From: Microvirga arvi
Lineage (GTDB): Bacteria; Pseudomonadota; Alphaproteobacteria; Rhizobiales; Beijerinckiaceae
DNA: 64,000 bases
Reading direction: 5' to 3'
NCBI RefSeq assembly: GCF_016892765.1
Contig: NZ_JAFEMD010000010.1
Span: 1 to 64,000, forward strand
This document shows positions 38,093 through 45,217 of this stretch, one piece after another. The stretch's first letter is position 1, and each line of letters opens with the position of its first letter. The notes under the pieces are model-generated. The model saw only the letters and a program-made list of their open reading frames with translations. It made no database searches and had not been told where the DNA came from. The translations under genes were made by a program, and so were the position numbers.

Positions 38093-38514
38093 AAAAGACC
38101 CATCCCTCTGAATAAACTAACGTTAAGTCACCCCAACATCCCTGCAATAAAATCCACAGATTCAAAAGGCAACACTATAGTGATAGAGGCTGCCGATCGT
38201 TCGAAGCGGGGCCTTATCCGTTTACCTCTTCCGTAGGAGCAGGCAGTGCGGCAACGCACGCGACCCCAGGCCTCTCAGGAGAGGGAGGACCTGCAGCAGG
38301 GGCGGCCATCGTCATCCGGCTTGTCCTGACCCTTATGCGGGTTCAGATCTCCAGATTATGCCTTGCGCGAACCAGGGAGGCCGGGCCGGTCATTTGGAGG
38401 CTTGACGACACACGAAAAGCCCCCTATCTCACCGCCACCAGCGACGTTGATTGAAAACTTTGGCCTCGGATTGAAAAACTTTTCCGAAAAGGCCAATGCC
38501 ATCAATAGCTTAGT
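38093..38514. other. Intergenic region without a recognisable gene
   Basis: This 422-bp stretch contains the presumed promoter of the minus-strand RTX gene and leads into tRNA-Gln. I see no convincing reading frame, repeat or terminator in it. Confidence 0.5.
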
Positions 38515-38588
38515 TGGGGGATAGTTTAATGGTAGAACAGCGGACTCTGACTCCGCTAGTCTTGGTTCGAATCCAGGTCCCCCAGCCA
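38515..38588 (+). tRNA. tRNA-Gln (anticodon CUG)
   Basis: This 74-nt cloverleaf has a 7-bp acceptor stem TGGGGGA / TCCCCCA, anticodon stem GCGGA / TCCGC with loop CTCTGAC (anticodon CTG), T arm with TTCGAAT, discriminator G and an encoded CCA end at 38586-38588. This tRNA is the acceptor for either GlnRS or, given GatCAB in the window, transamidation of Glu-tRNA(Gln). Confidence 0.95.
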
Positions 38589-39319
38589 GTCTAAGATACT
38601 GGGTCTACTTCAGCTTTTCGCACAATGTCACAATGCAGAATCTCTGTGTCACAGGATGAAGCGCTTCAATTGCTTCTGAGCATTTGTGATCAACTTTCCG
38701 TATCGGCTTCTTCAAGAACGGACTGTGATGGAGCGCTCCCTTGGCAAGGGAGAGGTCAAGAGTTCGATCCTCTCTGGCCACCAGCCACAACCCCTTACGC
38801 GCTAAGGGTTTCAGGTTCGATGTCTGAATCCGGCCACTCGCAACCTAAACGACCTAAAACAGGGTCTGCACGAAATGATCCGGAACGGGCAAACAGCGCG
38901 CTGGTGAACGGCATCTCTGAGCCGCCATAGCGCGGACCGGTGCAAAGCGGGCAGGAGCAACGAACCGATCGGCCAAAGCCTCGGCGGCCTCGATCGAATC
39001 CACGCAAGGCATCTGGTTCCCACAATCGCTCGAAAAATATCCGCCTGTGAATAGCCGGGAAAGGGTTTCAGCCCACCCTTCCGGCAAGGTTTATTTCACC
39101 CGCACGGCTCCAAGTCGCCTCCCGTTTCGGAGGTTCGACCTTGTTGCTGTGTGTTCGCCCCTTGATCCTGCTTGCCTGTACTGCTGTCGCATTCTTTACT
39201 ATGGGCAGAGCCCCCGGCGCGGTGAGCCTGCACCGGCGCGATCTCGATTTGATGGTAGCGGTTCAAGTCGAGACGGGTACAGCTCACTGAGCGACCAGCG
39301 CATATCGGAGCGAACATCT
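38589..39319. other. Gene-poor stretch with tRNA-Ala 3' fragment
   Basis: This 731-bp stretch separates tRNA-Gln from the BrnA-like gene. Its only clear content is a tRNA-derived fragment at about 38729-38783. A minus-strand frame at 38854-39087 (TTG start, 77 codons) has some protein-like composition but no recognised family. Confidence 0.5.
38729..38783 (+). pseudogene. tRNA-Ala(GGC)-like fragment, 5' part missing
   Basis: A perfect anticodon arm is present: CTCCC (38736-38740), loop TTGGCAA with anticodon GGC, and GGGAG. A variable loop AGGTC follows, then a T arm with loop TTCGATC, and TGGCCACCA at the end. The T stem has one A-C mismatch, the 3' acceptor strand is one base short before CCA, and no matching 5' acceptor or D arm exists upstream. 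It is therefore a remnant rather than a working tRNA, possibly an attachment-site trace. Confidence 0.65.
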
Positions 39320-39559
39320 ATGTCAAAGTCACCCACAGGAGGCCGCAGGCCTAGTGACCCATGGAAGACGGCTGAAGCTGTCTTCAAGAAGGCGACAGCT
39401 CCGCCGGCGGAGCCCGCGCCCAAGCAGCCTTCCATTCCTGGCGCCAAGGAAGCCGTCACCCTCCGCATTGACCGGGACGTCCTGGACTTCTTTCAGGAGG
39501 ACGGGCCAGGCTGGCAGGACAGAATCAATGAGGCGCTGCGGAAAGCCGCCGGGAAGTAG
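39320..39559 (+). CDS. BrnA-like antitoxin family protein (orphan)
   Basis: This is a 79-aa protein. The C-terminal 35 residues (KEAVTLRIDRDVLDFFQEDG and GWQDRINEALRKAAG) match the BrnA antitoxin pattern of a ribbon strand (VTLRIDRDVLDFF) followed by helices, as in ribbon-helix-helix regulators. The N-terminal half is basic and proline-rich. BrnA normally pairs with the RNase toxin BrnT encoded upstream, but no BrnT-like frame is visible here, so it is an orphan. Its ribosome-binding region (GGAGCGAACATCTATGTC) is nearly identical to that of the DUF1254 gene at 42635. Confidence 0.7.
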   Translation: MSKSPTGGRRPSDPWKTAEAVFKKATAPPAEPAPKQPSIPGAKEAVTLRIDRDVLDFFQEDGPGWQDRINEALRKAAGK

Positions 39560-39618
39560 CCTTCTCCACATCACTGGTTAGTTGACCCGCGCTCAATCAG
39601 CGGAAGTTCCGCCCTTCC

Positions 39619-40077
39619 ATGCTACCCCACGCTATCATTTATTCGGACGGAGCCTGCATCGGTAAGGCCGCCCTGCGCCCCGGAGGTTGGGCGGCCATCA
39701 TCCTCATCGGGCAAGCGGAACGGATCATTCTGGGCTCACACCCCGCCACCACCATAACAGCTATGGAGTTGACGGCCGTGATCCACGCCCTGGAGGCTCT
39801 GCCGCCTGGCAGCCGAGCCATAGTGTACACGGACAGCGCGGCAGTCGTGGCAGGGATCACGGAGCGTCTGCCCTGGTGGCGATCACGCGGCTGGCGCACG
39901 ATCAAAGGCCACAAGGTGCAGGATCGGGTGCTCTGGCAGCAGCTTGCGGAACTCGCCGCCACCCGGCAGGTGAGCTGGGTCTGGGTGAAGGGCCACGCCG
40001 GCAACCCCGATAACGAGCGCGTGGATACGCTTGCCCGCGCGCAGGCTCGGAGCGGATTTGAGCAGGAACCTTCCTAG
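39619..40077 (+). CDS. Ribonuclease HI family protein (accessory copy)
   Basis: This 152-aa RNase H-fold protein has all catalytic residues: Asp10 (IYSDGAC), Glu50 (MELTAV), Asp72 (YTDSAAV), His126 (KGHAGNPDN) and Asp136 (ERVDTLAR). It also has a tryptophan-rich substrate handle (LPWWRSRGWRTIKGHKV). It should cut RNA in RNA-DNA hybrids. Location next to a BrnA-like orphan in a gene-poor region suggests a second, accessory rnh rather than the housekeeping gene, but that cannot be settled from this window. It starts 59 bp after the BrnA-like gene. Confidence 0.85.
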   Translation: MLPHAIIYSDGACIGKAALRPGGWAAIILIGQAERIILGSHPATTITAMELTAVIHALEALPPGSRAIVYTDSAAVVAGITERLPWWRSRGWRTIKGHKVQDRVLWQQLAELAATRQVSWVWVKGHAGNPDNERVDTLARAQARSGFEQEPS

Positions 40078-40211
40078 AGTTGGCGGAAGGGAAAATCTCT
40101 TTTCGCCCCTTCATGCCATTCTCCCTCATTCCCGCGACACCGCCTACGATCACGATTAGGCCCTTCAGCTCACGCTTTTAACATAGGTTAGAATATTTGA
40201 TGGGCCCGTCT

Positions 40212-40236
40212 GGAACGACCCTCGATTAACACAGTT
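40212..40236 (+). promoter_or_regulatory. Candidate sigma-EcfG (general stress response) promoter
   Basis: GGAAC (40212-40216), 16 bases, then AGTT (40233-40236) approximates the alphaproteobacterial EcfG consensus GGAAC-N16/17-CGTT, 41 bp before the NepR-like gene. One of the four -10 bases differs. Confidence 0.35.
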
Positions 40237-40277
40237 ACTTTGGCAAGCTTGCAACAGAGCCGGTCGGAGGGTGTGAA

Positions 40278-40496
40278 ATGCGTGATGAAGCTGTCGACGA
40301 TTGGCAAAGCGGTGAGCTTATCTTGGTCCCTCTCGCATGGAGGGAGGATGAGCTCTGGTCCCAAATCCAGGCCGCCGCCCAAGAGCGTATAAGTACAAAT
40401 CTCCAGACCATATACAGCGACATGCTTCGGCAGCCTCTATCGCCTTTGCTCCTGGACATGGCCTGCAAAATCGAACGGCAACACGATGCCTCCTGA
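40278..40496 (+). CDS. NepR-like anti-sigma factor
   Basis: This is a 72-aa acidic protein. Residues 38-65 (STNLQTIYSDMLRQPLSPLL, then DMACKIE) match the NepR core of helix (I-x2-x-L-x2-x-Y), D-x(3)-x-P-L/V and second helix, with which NepR binds sigma-EcfG and the receiver PhyR. If correct it would take part in general stress response control. No phyR or ecfG is nearby, so it would be an extra paralogue. A possible EcfG promoter lies upstream. Similarity is short and judged by eye. Confidence 0.5.
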   Translation: MRDEAVDDWQSGELILVPLAWREDELWSQIQAAAQERISTNLQTIYSDMLRQPLSPLLLDMACKIERQHDAS

Positions 40497-40539
40497 CAGG
40501 AGGAAACTGGTTCCTCATGCAGGCATGGGATATGCCATG

Positions 40540-40860
40540 TCAGCTTGATTTCGAAGGAGTTCGAAGCTGCTCCAGAAGACGAAGGCCTGCATCGTCAGCC
40601 GGCGGGTGGAGCTCTCCCAGGAACATCACGCCATACGTTTTTGCCTCAGACCACATCAAGCGCACCGCTACGGCCTGTTCCAGGATGGGGATCTCCAGCT
40701 CGAACTCCTCTGGGAGGTCAACCGCTCCGGGCAGCCAAAGCCGCGCACCTGTCATCGATAGGTCGCGAATGGTGCAAGGAAGATGCAGGCCTTGCGGCTC
40801 AAGCCTGATGCGCCCCTCAAGGAGCGACGGCAAACGCTTGCTAAGACGCCGGCTCTGCAT
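40540..40860 (-). CDS. PilZ domain protein
   Basis: This 106-aa single-domain protein has the PilZ pattern: basic N-terminus QSRRLSKRLPSLLEGRI, then CTIRDLSMTGARLWLPG (D-x-S-x-x-G core), LPEEFELEIP and WSEAKTYGVMF. PilZ domains bind cyclic di-GMP through an RxxxR motif and the (D/N)xSxxG loop; both are plausible here (RRLSKR, DLSMTG). The long open frame to 41130 runs through a palindromic repeat, so the ATG at 40860, preceded by AGAGGA, is chosen. The partner is unknown. Confidence 0.72.
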   Translation of the reverse strand: MQSRRLSKRLPSLLEGRIRLEPQGLHLPCTIRDLSMTGARLWLPGAVDLPEEFELEIPILEQAVAVRLMWSEAKTYGVMFLGELHPPADDAGLRLLEQLRTPSKSS

Positions 40861-41073
40861 CCACGGATCCTCTTGAAAACTGGGGTCGAAGGAGACCACC
40901 GGCAGCCTGATCGATCGAAAGGCGCTGATCAAGGCCCAAGGGAGAGTTCGACCAGCGCCACGGCCAACCAGTCCAACGGTTCCGGGAGCGAGTTCTGGAT
41001 CATGAAAGGCCGCAATGCTGCAAATAGGGTTGGAACCGGCAGCATCAACGCTGGTGCGAGGCGCTGTTTTCCT

Positions 41074-41188
41074 AGAGCATCGTGCGGAAAGTGGATCCGG
41101 TTTTCCCGCATCAACGATGCTCTCATCCAAGAAGAAAGCATCGGATTTGACCCCGAAAGTGGACTCCAGCTTTGGATCCGATGCTTTA
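41074..41188. repeat. Double palindrome of the GCATCG family
   Basis: Hairpin 1 (41074-41123) pairs AGAGCATCGT-GCGG with CCGC-ACGATGCTCT around GTGGATCCGG. Hairpin 2 (41135-41188) pairs AAAGCATCGGAT with ATCCGATGCTTT. These are typical rhizobial extragenic palindromes. Confidence 0.8.
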
Positions 41189-41298
41189 GTGAAACCAAAA
41201 GCAAAAGGGCAGCCTCCTACCTCCGAAGCGCAATAGCAATTTGCCTGTCCGCAAGAGACAAATGTTAACGATGGGTTAATCCTGTTGAGGGGGGATTC

Positions 41299-41607
41299 AT
41301 GGCCAAGTTGGACGACCGAACCGAGCCTATGAGCGCAGACGAAACACTATCCACGGCAAACGAAAACCAAGCTCTGTGTCAGTCGCTCTCTGATCCGGAG
41401 ACTCAAATCCTTCTCCTGATCGCAGCCGGCAAGCAGGATGCCGAAATTGCTGTTGCCATTGAAATGGATCAGGCTGCTGTGAAGGAACACGTCAAGTCGA
41501 TCCTCCGGAAGGCTATGGCCTCTGTCAGCTCGGCCAGACGCTCAAGGAGGATTGAGCTTCGCCCCTCAGAGTTTCCATCTGATATGGTCAGCCCCTTCAC
41601 CGCCTAG
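41299..41607 (+). CDS. LuxR-type helix-turn-helix protein, small
   Basis: This is a 102-aa protein. Residues 30-80 match the LuxR/FixJ C-terminal DNA-binding domain: LSDPETQILLLIAAGKQDAE (scaffold helix with L-x-x-x-E-x-x-x-L-x-x-x-A-x-G), IAVAIEMDQAAVKEHVKSIL (recognition helix with V-K-x-H-V) and RKAM. There is no receiver or ligand domain, only a polar N-terminus, so it is a free-standing effector domain. GAGGGGGGATTC precedes the ATG. Its targets are unknown. Confidence 0.7.
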   Translation: MAKLDDRTEPMSADETLSTANENQALCQSLSDPETQILLLIAAGKQDAEIAVAIEMDQAAVKEHVKSILRKAMASVSSARRSRRIELRPSEFPSDMVSPFTA

Positions 41608-41735
41608 CACGAGGCAGGAATCATCCTTGGCCAACCCTCACTAATTAGCGCGTCAGTGCAGGTGTTCAGGCAGCGCGAACAAAATCGGTTTGGTTCGGTT
41701 GTTGCCTTCAACGTATGCCCATGGCTTGGCGGGAT

Positions 41736-41939
41736 CTAGAAGCAGTCACCCGCACTGATGCGTGTCGCGATGCCCGTATCAATCATGCGGGCCACAAGTT
41801 TACCGCCGATGCAGTAGCCGGTGTGGCGCATGACGCTCCAGCCCTTCCCAGGATCGGCTTGAATCCAGTTGACCGCGTTCGCGCAGTCGAAGTGAATCCA
41901 GATCTCAAAAAAGAAAAGCGCCTGTCCGAAGACGGCGCT
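41736..41939 (-). pseudogene. Protein-like open frame without a start codon, possible gene relic
   Basis: On the minus strand, 67 codons run between two stops. The translated text includes FEIWIHFDCANAVNWIQADP and HTGYCIGGKLVARMIDTGIA, which reads like real protein. No ATG or GTG occurs until residue 37, and the first codons coincide with a terminator-like hairpin. It could be the 3' remnant of a decayed gene or a small gene with a non-standard start. Confidence 0.3.
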
Positions 41940-42117
41940 TTAAGTTACGGATCTGTAGGGGCAAATATAACAAATCCGACATTTGTTACCTGCTCACACA
42001 AAACCGAACCTGTCTTCGTCTTTGGTCGAATGCTTGGTGCGACATTTTAGCAGTCTGAGCCAGAGATAGGGGTTTCCACCTATTGAATGATTTGGTTCAG
42101 CTCGATATGCCGGATGC

Positions 42118-42194
42118 TCCGTAGGGGCAAATACGGGTTCTAAGGGTCGTGAACACAGTCCAAATAATAGGACTGGACGCGGCCCTTTTCTTTT
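42118..42194 (+). ncRNA. Small RNA candidate 1 ending in a strong intrinsic terminator
   Basis: The 3' end is a clear Rho-independent terminator. Outer stem AAGGGTCGTG / CGCGGCCCTT and inner stem CAGTCC / GGACTG (42156-42161 with 42170-42175) are followed by TTTTCTTTTTCTC. No coding gene ends just upstream on this strand. The 5' end is unknown; CCGTAGGGGCAAATA near 42119 is a guess by analogy with the second candidate at 46435-46505. Transcription has not been shown. Confidence 0.4.
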
Positions 42195-42634
42195 TCTCAG
42201 CCAGTCTTGGCGTCTCGCGTGGCCTGCAACTGCTTTATAGTTGCCCGGCTCTCTTCGACGGAAGCCCGCAAATGTCGGCTCTTAAGCGCCGAAGGGAGCC
42301 AGGCTCCTTGGTTGGTGGAGTGCCATGAGCCGCCTTTTCGCGAAGCTCGCTGCTCTCGATGGCGGGTCCGCTCAACAGCCGGTCGGCTGCGCCACCTCGG
42401 ATCGCAGGGCGAATTGCGACACAACGATTCAGGGTTCTTCGCCGCGACATTCAGGGAAAACCCCGATCTGCCTGAAGAGGCAACGATGCTAAGCTGCCGA
42501 CGCGATGAGCGTAAGGCCGACGGTGCGCGTTGAAGCAGTAACATCGCAGCGCGCCATCCGAGCCGCTCGACACCTTGGCAAGCCATGTCGGCTTTGAAGC
42601 CGGATGCATGAGCGCATTTCAGGAGCGAACATCC

Positions 42635-44107
42635 ATGTCTCGATTTCGCAAAGATTCCGCTCAGCTATTCAGCGCAGCAGTTCTGGCGAGCGCCCTCGGG
42701 ATCGGAGGGGCGGCGACAAGCGCCTATGCCATCACCGAACAGGAAGCCCGGGACATCGCTGTCGAAGCCTACGTATATTTTTATCCACTCGTCACCATGG
42801 ACGTGACGCGCAGACAACTCACCAACCGCGAACCCGGCAAGGCGCTCGGCAGCGGTCCGATGAACATGTTCAGCAACGTGCCGACGTATCCGGCCGCAGA
42901 TGACAAGGCCGTAGTTCGACCGAACTTCGACACACTCTATTCAGTCTCGTACCTGGATCTCACCAAGGAGCCCATGGTGGTCTCGGTCCCGGACACGGGC
43001 GGTCGCTACTACCTGCTGCCGATGCTCGACATGTGGACCGACGTATTCGCGTCGCCGGGCTGGCGCACGACAGGGACACAGGCGGGCGAGTTCCTCATCG
43101 CACCACCCGGCTGGCGCCCCGATCTGCGCGACAGGTTTGTCGAGGAGTTCCGGCTGCCCGCCGGGACGACGCGCATCGAGGCTCCGACCCCCTATGTTTG
43201 GATCATCGGCCGCACGAAGACCGATGGCGCGGCCGACTACGACGCCGTGCACAAGATCCAGGCCGGGTTCAAGGTCACTCCCTTATCGGATTGGGGCAAG
43301 AGCCCGCGAGCGCCCGAAGTGAAGATCGACCCGAGCATCGACATGAAGACACCGCCCAAGGTGCAGGTCGACACGATGCCGGCCAGCAAGTACTTCACCT
43401 ATGCGGCGGACCTCCTGAAGGTCAACGGCCCCCACCCAACCGACGAGCCGATTCTCGCCCGCATGAAGCGGATCGGCATCGAGGCGGGCAAGAGCTTCGA
43501 CGTCGAGAAGGTTGACCCGGTCGTGAGGACGGCTCTCGATGCCGCACAGGCAAGCGCCCAGCAGCTCATGGAATGGAAGGTGAAGACCTTGGCCCGCGTC
43601 GCGAACGGCTGGTCGATGAACACCGACACGATGGGCGTGTACGGCAATTATTACCTCAAGCGGGCCATCGTGACCCAACTCGGTCTTGGCGCGAACCTGC
43701 CCGAGGATGCGATCTATCCGCTCAACCTATTCGACGACACCGGCAGACCGCTCGATGGCGCCAGCAAGTATTCGATCCACTTCGAGAAGGGCGAAACGCC
43801 TCCGGCCGCAGCCTTCTGGTCGATCACGCTCTACGACCCGGAGGGCTTTCAGGTTCCGAACAGCCTCAACCGCTTCGCGGTGAGCAGCTGGATGCCGTTC
43901 AAGTACAATGCGGACGGATCGCTCGACCTCTACTTCCAGAGCGAAAGTCCAGGCAAGGATAAGGAGGCCAATTGGCTGCCCGCGCCGAAAGGACCGTTCA
44001 ACCTGACGATGAGGCTCTACGCCCCAACGTCAGCGGCCCTTACTGGCAAGTGGAATCCGCCTCCGGTCATCAAGCGCGAAGCGGTGTCGAGCCTGACCGT
44101 TCAATAA
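42635..44107 (+). CDS. DUF1254/DUF1214 exported protein
   Basis: This is a 490-aa protein with a signal peptide (about residues 1-33, ending TSAYA). The DUF1254 domain (EQEARDIAVEAYVYFYPLVT, MDVTRRQLTN, VVRPNFDTLYSVSYLDLT) and the DUF1214 domain (YPLNLFDDTGRPLDGASKYS, PAAAFWSITLYDPEGF) are both present in the usual order. Proteins of this type are abundant in bacteria and their biochemistry is unresolved. AGGAG precedes the ATG at 42635 by 9 bp; two upstream in-frame ATGs (42575 and 42608) lack such a site. It appears monocistronic. Confidence 0.85.
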   Translation: MSRFRKDSAQLFSAAVLASALGIGGAATSAYAITEQEARDIAVEAYVYFYPLVTMDVTRRQLTNREPGKALGSGPMNMFSNVPTYPAADDKAVVRPNFDTLYSVSYLDLTKEPMVVSVPDTGGRYYLLPMLDMWTDVFASPGWRTTGTQAGEFLIAPPGWRPDLRDRFVEEFRLPAGTTRIEAPTPYVWIIGRTKTDGAADYDAVHKIQAGFKVTPLSDWGKSPRAPEVKIDPSIDMKTPPKVQVDTMPASKYFTYAADLLKVNGPHPTDEPILARMKRIGIEAGKSFDVEKVDPVVRTALDAAQASAQQLMEWKVKTLARVANGWSMNTDTMGVYGNYYLKRAIVTQLGLGANLPEDAIYPLNLFDDTGRPLDGASKYSIHFEKGETPPAAAFWSITLYDPEGFQVPNSLNRFAVSSWMPFKYNADGSLDLYFQSESPGKDKEANWLPAPKGPFNLTMRLYAPTSAALTGKWNPPPVIKREAVSSLTVQ

Positions 44108-44276
44108 TGGGCACAGGGCGCCAGGGCTCGGCTCCCTGGCCCTTTACCCCGGCGCCAAGGGTGGCCCCGCAAAGCAAACGGCAGTCACCCTTAAGTCGCA
44201 CATAAAAGGACATTGACGTTGGTGATGTCTGCCACAGGTTAGGGAAACATATGTTAATTCCGAAAAGAGTTGCGTC

Positions 44277-44396
44277 TTGCTCAAGCGCGTCCTGGGTCGC
44301 AAAACGCTACCCGATGATCCTGTCGACAGAGGGCTAGCGGCAACCGCACTGGTAGCTGCGCTGACGGCCTTGCTGATCTGCTGGCAGCTTCCCTAA
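44277..44396 (+). CDS. Candidate small membrane protein, 39 aa
   Basis: A TTG-initiated frame encodes a basic N-terminus (LKRVLGRKTLPDDPVDR) followed by one hydrophobic helix (LAATALVAALTALLICW) and stops at TAA 44394-44396. AAAGAG lies 9 bp upstream. An imperfect GC-rich hairpin and a TTCTGTATTTT tail follow at 44402-44442. The layout is that of a real small membrane protein, but the start codon and coding status are uncertain. Confidence 0.3.
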   Translation: MLKRVLGRKTLPDDPVDRGLAATALVAALTALLICWQLP

Positions 44397-44401
44397 CAAT
44401 T

Positions 44402-44442
44402 GGCGCCACCCCCCGCATCGACACGGGGCGCTTCTGTATTTT
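44402..44442 (+). terminator. Possible intrinsic terminator
   Basis: GCGCCACCCC pairs imperfectly (one bulge) with GGGGCGC and is followed by TTCTGTATTTT. Confidence 0.4.
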
Positions 44443-44650
44443 CCTATCCAAGGACGAGCCGAGACTGTGTGCAGGGTATAGGCTCACCAGCCATGTCCGT
44501 CCCTTCGCGCGCGCAGCTCATCTGCATTCTGCGGTGCGCTCGTCGCACCAGCATGACGCAAAAGTAGATACCCTTTTGCCCTGACCGGTCGGATGGCACG
44601 TTCTTGACCCGATGGGGTTATAGTTCATGACGTGAGACAATACTCACACC

Positions 44651-44971
44651 ATGAGCACCGATATGCGTATTTCGACTTTATGCTTCTTTGCTGCAGCCTT
44701 CTTCTCCACGGGGGCTTTGGCACAGCCGGGTGGCTGGGCTTCCACCCCTGAAGGAAAAGCACGCTGGGACGCCTGCTACAAAGAGACCAGACTGATCCAT
44801 CGAACCCGCAATATGTCCACTCTCGACTTCAAGCTGGCGGTCAAGGGCGCCCGCAGGGAGCATATGCAGGATTGCATGACGAGGGCACAGCCTCCGGCCC
44901 CGGTGCAGGTTGCCGTTCCCACGGACAGGAATCCCGAGACCGCTCTGGCAGGTTGGGCTAGCAACAACTGA
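44651..44971 (+). CDS. Small secreted protein, unknown function
   Basis: This 106-aa protein has a signal peptide (RISTLCFFAAAFFSTGALA, cut near residue 25; starts at ATG 44651 or ATG 44663). The mature part is basic with two cysteines (WDACYKETR and MQDCMTRA), probably one disulphide, and a proline/valine-rich C-terminal section. No family is recognised. A GCATCG palindrome follows 20 bp after the stop. Confidence 0.55.
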   Translation: MSTDMRISTLCFFAAAFFSTGALAQPGGWASTPEGKARWDACYKETRLIHRTRNMSTLDFKLAVKGARREHMQDCMTRAQPPAPVQVAVPTDRNPETALAGWASNN

Positions 44972-44990
44972 GCTTGGCGGGATGCCTAAC

Positions 44991-45069
44991 GCATCGTGCG
45001 GACCCAGAGGGCCGCGTCAGCGAAAAGTGGACCCGGTTTTCCGCACGATGCACTCATCCGATGCTCTAG
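44991..45069. repeat. GCATCG-family palindrome
   Basis: The palindrome GCATCGTGCGGA...TCCGCACGATGC (44991-45052) encloses AAAAGTGGACCCGGTTTT and is followed by a half-site ATCCGATGCTCTAG. It is the same family as 41074-41188. Confidence 0.75.
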
Positions 45070-45217
45070 AGGCGCTGGGCTCCCTTAAGGGTGGCAGAGC
45101 CGGACTCCATGCTCCGGCAATGTCGGCGGCGGTTGAATGCCGGCATTGCTCCAGACATGCGATGGGAAGCGGGCGGGACGCATCATGCAGATTCTGCAGC
45201 GAACCGTTTCGCCCCCC

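Larger units (their letters stand above)
41608..42634. other. 1-kb stretch without a confident gene
   Basis: This stretch contains a relic-like minus-strand frame (41736-41939) and a minus-strand terminator-like hairpin at 41910-41940. Two copies of GTAGGGGCAAATA lie at 41955 and 42121, and a strong plus-strand terminator at 42142-42194. Frames on both strands between 42197 and 42586 have no family resemblance and read like non-coding DNA. Confidence 0.55.
44108..44650. other. Intergenic stretch with one small-protein candidate
   Basis: Apart from a 39-codon frame at 44277-44396 and the hairpin after it, I see no gene in these 543 bp. A pair of short direct motifs around GTTAGGG and ATGTTAATTCC gives no clear meaning. 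Confidence 0.45.

Noticed and set aside
38605..38790. Minus-strand 61-codon frame over the tRNA-Ala fragment
   Set aside because: Its N-terminal residues are simply the translated antisense of tRNA sequence, a common false gene.
38700..38790. A complete second tRNA
   Set aside because: No 5' acceptor strand or D arm pairs with the 3' part, the T stem has a mismatch and the acceptor is one base short.
38854..39087. Minus-strand TTG-initiated frame of 77 codons
   Set aside because: Composition is partly protein-like (VDSIEAAEALADRFV), but there is no ribosome binding site, no recognised family and only a rare start codon.
40861..41130. N-terminal extension of the PilZ protein
   Set aside because: It runs through a GCATCG palindrome and lacks domain features; the ATG at 40860 has a ribosome binding site.
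41715..42050. Plus-strand frame of 111 codons
   Set aside because: It is antisense to the better minus-strand frame at 41736-41939 and has no start context or motif.
42197..42586. Overlapping frames on both strands before the DUF1254 gene
   Set aside because: Both translations are rich in Arg, Ser and Cys and lack any motif; the codon pattern looks non-coding.
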